Shown here piece after piece: positions 5,800-6,836 of a stretch of 6,836 bases of DNA (positions within the stretch are counted from its first letter, which is position 1; every line of letters begins with the position of its first letter). The notes beneath the pieces are model-generated. The model did not search any database. It was not told the origin of the DNA and was given only the letters and a program-made list of their open reading frames with translations. The translations under genes and the position numbers were made by a program. Where the stretch lies: contig UREB01000090.1 of assembly GCA_900546685.1 (NCBI GenBank), forward strand, positions 1 through 6,836, written 5' to 3'. The stretch is from an uncultured Eubacteriales bacterium. GTDB lineage: Bacteria > Bacillota > Clostridia > Christensenellales > QAND01.

Positions 5800-6836
5800 T
5801 TAACGCGCTCCTAAAAGAACTTTCATCAAACTCGTAATTGCATAAAATATCTGCCTTGCCGCCAATTGCTCCTTTGTAATACCTGAGCTCTGTTTGGTTT
5901 CATTCATATTTAATTTGCTTGATGATACTCCACCTCTTTTTGTGGACTTTGGAGAAATCTCTCTAGCCATATCTATTGCATTATTTTTAACCGTTTCCAG
6001 TGTTGCTGATATCATATCATTATACAATAGATTAATAGTTGTCTTTTTTCCTAATGCTCCAAAAACATAACTCCTAACACTTTTTGGTTTTCTCATTCCC
6101 GTATTCAAATGAGTATATATTTCGCCTCCAAAGCCGGCACTTTCTACTAAAGTGCCTATGGCTCCATCAACTATCACGTTTTTCCCTGAGTCCACAAGCG
6201 ACTGTCCAACATTCTCCCACGTCAGTTCCTTTTTCCCCGTTAAGTAATCTTCTCCTTCATTGATGATATTTTCGGTAACTGAACCAGCAACACTAGCTAC
6301 ATCCATCTTAAATGTGTTAGCATATACAACCCCTTCTACAACACCCCCTACAAAAGCCCCTGTCACATGTTCAAAGACAGGACGCCCGGAAGCAACATTG
6401 GAAATAACCTTCCCAACGCCTTTTGCTATTCCATTAAACAAACCGGTAACAGCCTGGAACAGCCAATGCCCCGTTGGGTCTGTATAGTTTGTCGGGTTGT
6501 TGGAGGTATAGGTGTACAGGTTCTGCGTCCACGGGCTGTACGGGTCTCCACTTACTGTATCCTGTTGGAGGAACCGCCCCGTGTTCGGGTCGTAGTGGCG
6601 CGCACTCAGGTAATACAGCCCTGTATTGTCCTGTACAGCGCCTGTAAACTTCACATCGTTTTGGATGCTACTGACAGCTTCTTTGTTTTCCGCATCGTCT
6701 TTACCAAAAGCGTCGTACGCATTGCTCTCTGCGCGATACAGTGCGCCGCTTGCATCCGTTCCGATGATGTTGGTTACGCTGCCTCGGACATCGTTGTGAT
6801 AGATCCAATACTGGCCTTCCGGTTTTTCGGCGTTGT
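5800..6836 (-). CDS. Rhs/YD-repeat polymorphic toxin, C-terminal 344 residues visible
   Basis: The frame is open to the window edge, so the N-terminus (signal, YD repeats) is missing; a GTG at 6654 is an internal valine. Visible residues 1-60, near the window edge, contain YWIYHNDVRGSVTNIIG and YDAFGK, typical of the last YD repeat. Residues 61-124 are the RHS-associated core end: LYYLSARHYDPNTGRFLQQD, NLYTYTSNNPTNYTDPTGHW. After DPTGH comes a Gly-rich pre-toxin segment (about 125-235), then a tip of about 110 residues with KPKSVRSYVFG, SPKSTKRGG and a hydrophobic C-terminal stretch (ARQIFYAITSLMKVLLG). In this family the core forms a shell that encloses and delivers the C-terminal toxin to a neighbouring cell. 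No nuclease, deaminase or ADP-ribosyltransferase motif was recognised in the tip. Base composition drops sharply just after the core, the usual mark of a swapped tip. A probable immunity gene follows after 17 bases. Confidence 0.88.
   Translation of the reverse strand, partial: NAEKPEGQYWIYHNDVRGSVTNIIGTDASGALYRAESNAYDAFGKDDAENKEAVSSIQNDVKFTGAVQDNTGLYYLSARHYDPNTGRFLQQDTVSGDPYSPWTQNLYTYTSNNPTNYTDPTGHWLFQAVTGLFNGIAKGVGKVISNVASGRPVFEHVTGAFVGGVVEGVVYANTFKMDVASVAGSVTENIINEGEDYLTGKKELTWENVGQSLVDSGKNVIVDGAIGTLVESAGFGGEIYTHLNTGMRKPKSVRSYVFGALGKKTTINLLYNDMISATLETVKNNAIDMAREISPKSTKRGGVSSSKLNMNETKQSSGITKEQLAARQIFYAITSLMKVLLGAR

Noticed and set aside
6652..6654. GTG as start of the Rhs gene
   Set aside because: The frame stays open to the window edge and encodes typical RHS-core sequence upstream, so this is an internal valine.

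Overview
The window looks like chromosomal DNA of a Bacillota bacterium, probably of the class Clostridia. This is inferred from mid-range base composition, strong AGGAGG-type ribosome binding sites, GTG and TTG starts, an ECF sigma factor paired with a single-pass membrane partner, a DUF1492-type phage regulator and a Gram-positive style RHS/YD-repeat protein. No species can be named from the sequence alone.

Positions 1-2955, plus strand, hold a tightly packed five-gene operon: the 3' part of an ECF-type sigma factor, a membrane-anchored probable anti-sigma factor that overlaps it, a 149-residue protein resembling the YpsA/SLOG nucleotide-binding fold, and two unrecognised proteins joined by an ATGA stop/start overlap. 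A strong hairpin at 2963-2987 ends the operon. Because it reads well on both strands, it also ends the convergent gene that follows.

Positions 2995-3414, minus strand, hold a DUF1492-like (RinA/ArpU-like) phage-type transcription regulator. Upstream of it lies a 268-base AT-rich intergenic region with a candidate promoter and a 9-bp direct repeat that overlaps this promoter.

Positions 3683-6836, minus strand, hold an Rhs polymorphic-toxin locus. In transcription order it contains: the end of an RHS-core protein (its N-terminus lies beyond the window) with its variable C-terminal region; a two-TM-helix probable immunity protein; a displaced orphan copy of an Rhs C-terminal region lacking any RHS core; and a second, diverged two-TM-helix immunity paralogue. 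A rho-independent terminator follows. The two C-terminal regions are homologous in a pre-toxin segment and diverge towards the end, and so do the two immunity proteins. This is the core/tip/immunity plus orphan tip/immunity layout known from Rhs and CDI loci. Neither toxin tip resembles a nuclease I recognise. Both end in a hydrophobic or amphipathic segment and both partners are membrane proteins, so a membrane-acting toxin family is the leading hypothesis.
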